A stretch of DNA of 6,457 bases from a bacterium (GTDB taxonomy: Bacteria; Arandabacterota; Arandabacteria; Arandabacterales; Arandabacteraceae), in contig JALGWB010000124.1 in assembly GCA_025774405.1 (NCBI GenBank), positions 1-6,457 on the forward strand, written 5' to 3'. The notes under the pieces are model-generated. The model searched no databases, was not told the DNA's origin, and saw nothing but the letters and a program-made list of their open reading frames with translations. The position numbers and the translations under genes were made by a program. This document shows positions 6,324 to 6,457 of the stretch, piece after piece (the first letter of the stretch is position 1; the number at the start of each line of letters is the position of its first letter).

Positions 6324-6457
6324 TTAGTGGGCTAACTGAGTGTCCTGTCCACCCGTCTGCCATGAGATGAGCCTGGAATTGGGCCCGGGCGTGCTTTCGA
6401 GAATGATCGAAGGCACCATGCGCTTGATATCGCTGACTTCGACAACATCAACACACG
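6324..6457 (-). CDS. Possible C-terminal end of an unrecognised protein (5' part beyond window)
   Basis: On the minus strand one frame is open from the right edge for 43 codons and ends at TAA (6326-6324), 57 bases before the topA start. It begins CVDVVEVSDIKRMVPS and ends in WQTGGQDTQLAH. Its codons resemble those of the neighbours, with many GTC/ATC/CTC-type codons, and its direction and spacing fit a gene just ahead of topA. A second minus frame is open for a similar length (40 codons to a TAG), so the coding case is not strong. In many Firmicutes dprA precedes topA, but I do not see the DprA C-terminal winged-helix pattern here. I do not recognise the family and give no function. Confidence 0.38.
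   Translation of the reverse strand, partial: CVDVVEVSDIKRMVPSIILESTPGPNSRLISWQTGGQDTQLAH
6391..6416. repeat. Imperfect inverted repeat (hairpin)
   Basis: GTGCTTTCGA (6391-6400) and TCGAAGGCAC (6407-6416) are inverted copies with 9 of 10 positions matching and a 6-base loop. In plus-strand RNA the odd pair is a G-U wobble, giving 10 continuous pairs; in minus-strand RNA it is a C-A mismatch. No T-run follows on either strand, so it is not a classic intrinsic terminator. It lies inside the possible upstream reading frame and could be incidental. Confidence 0.5.

Noticed and set aside
6323..6336. GTTAG-tggg-CTAAC inverted repeat at the end of the upstream frame, as a terminator
   Set aside because: The stem is only 5 pairs with a 4-base loop and no T-run follows on the minus strand, so it would not be an effective intrinsic terminator.

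Overview
The window is a compact block of bacterial housekeeping genes, all on the minus strand. Read from the right edge to the left they are topA (DNA topoisomerase I), trmFO (tRNA U54 methyltransferase), xerC (chromosome dimer-resolving tyrosine recombinase), hslV (protease of the HslUV machine) and hslU (its AAA+ unfoldase, cut by the left edge). All five products are recognisable from family motifs. I see no frameshifts, mobile elements, CRISPR arrays or RNA genes.

Organism: the order topA-trmFO-xerC-hslV-hslU is the one known from Firmicutes, where the last three genes are called codV-codW-codX and are followed by codY. The folate/FAD-type TrmFO and the HslV leader ending FHG-TT also fit Firmicutes or another deep bacterial lineage rather than Enterobacteria. 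The position where codY might lie is beyond the left edge, so the phylum stays open. Base composition looks balanced and uniform across the window, with no sign of recent transfer.

Layout: positions 1-1262 hold hslU (420 codons, no stop in the window); 1263-1808 hslV; 1819-2721 xerC; 2728-4071 trmFO; 4068-6266 topA. The four junctions are a TAG directly against ATG, a 10-base gap, a 6-base gap and a 4-base ATGA overlap. At three junctions the Shine-Dalgarno sequence lies inside or across the end of the preceding gene, so the block is almost certainly one transcript with coupled translation. Upstream of topA, 6267-6323 carries a good ribosome binding site and a weak promoter candidate. From 6324 to the right edge there is what may be the last 43 codons of an unrecognised gene on the same strand. 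No gene-free stretch exceeds 300 bases.

Function: topA relaxes negative supercoils, XerC resolves chromosome dimers, TrmFO modifies the tRNA T-loop, and HslV with HslU forms an ATP-dependent protease. They share an operon by conserved order rather than a single pathway; only HslV and HslU are direct partners. I did not find an undescribed biological system here. The points most worth a second look are the HslV leader, the fourth zinc ribbon of TopA, the coupled junctions, and the short unrecognised reading frame with an internal hairpin at the right edge.
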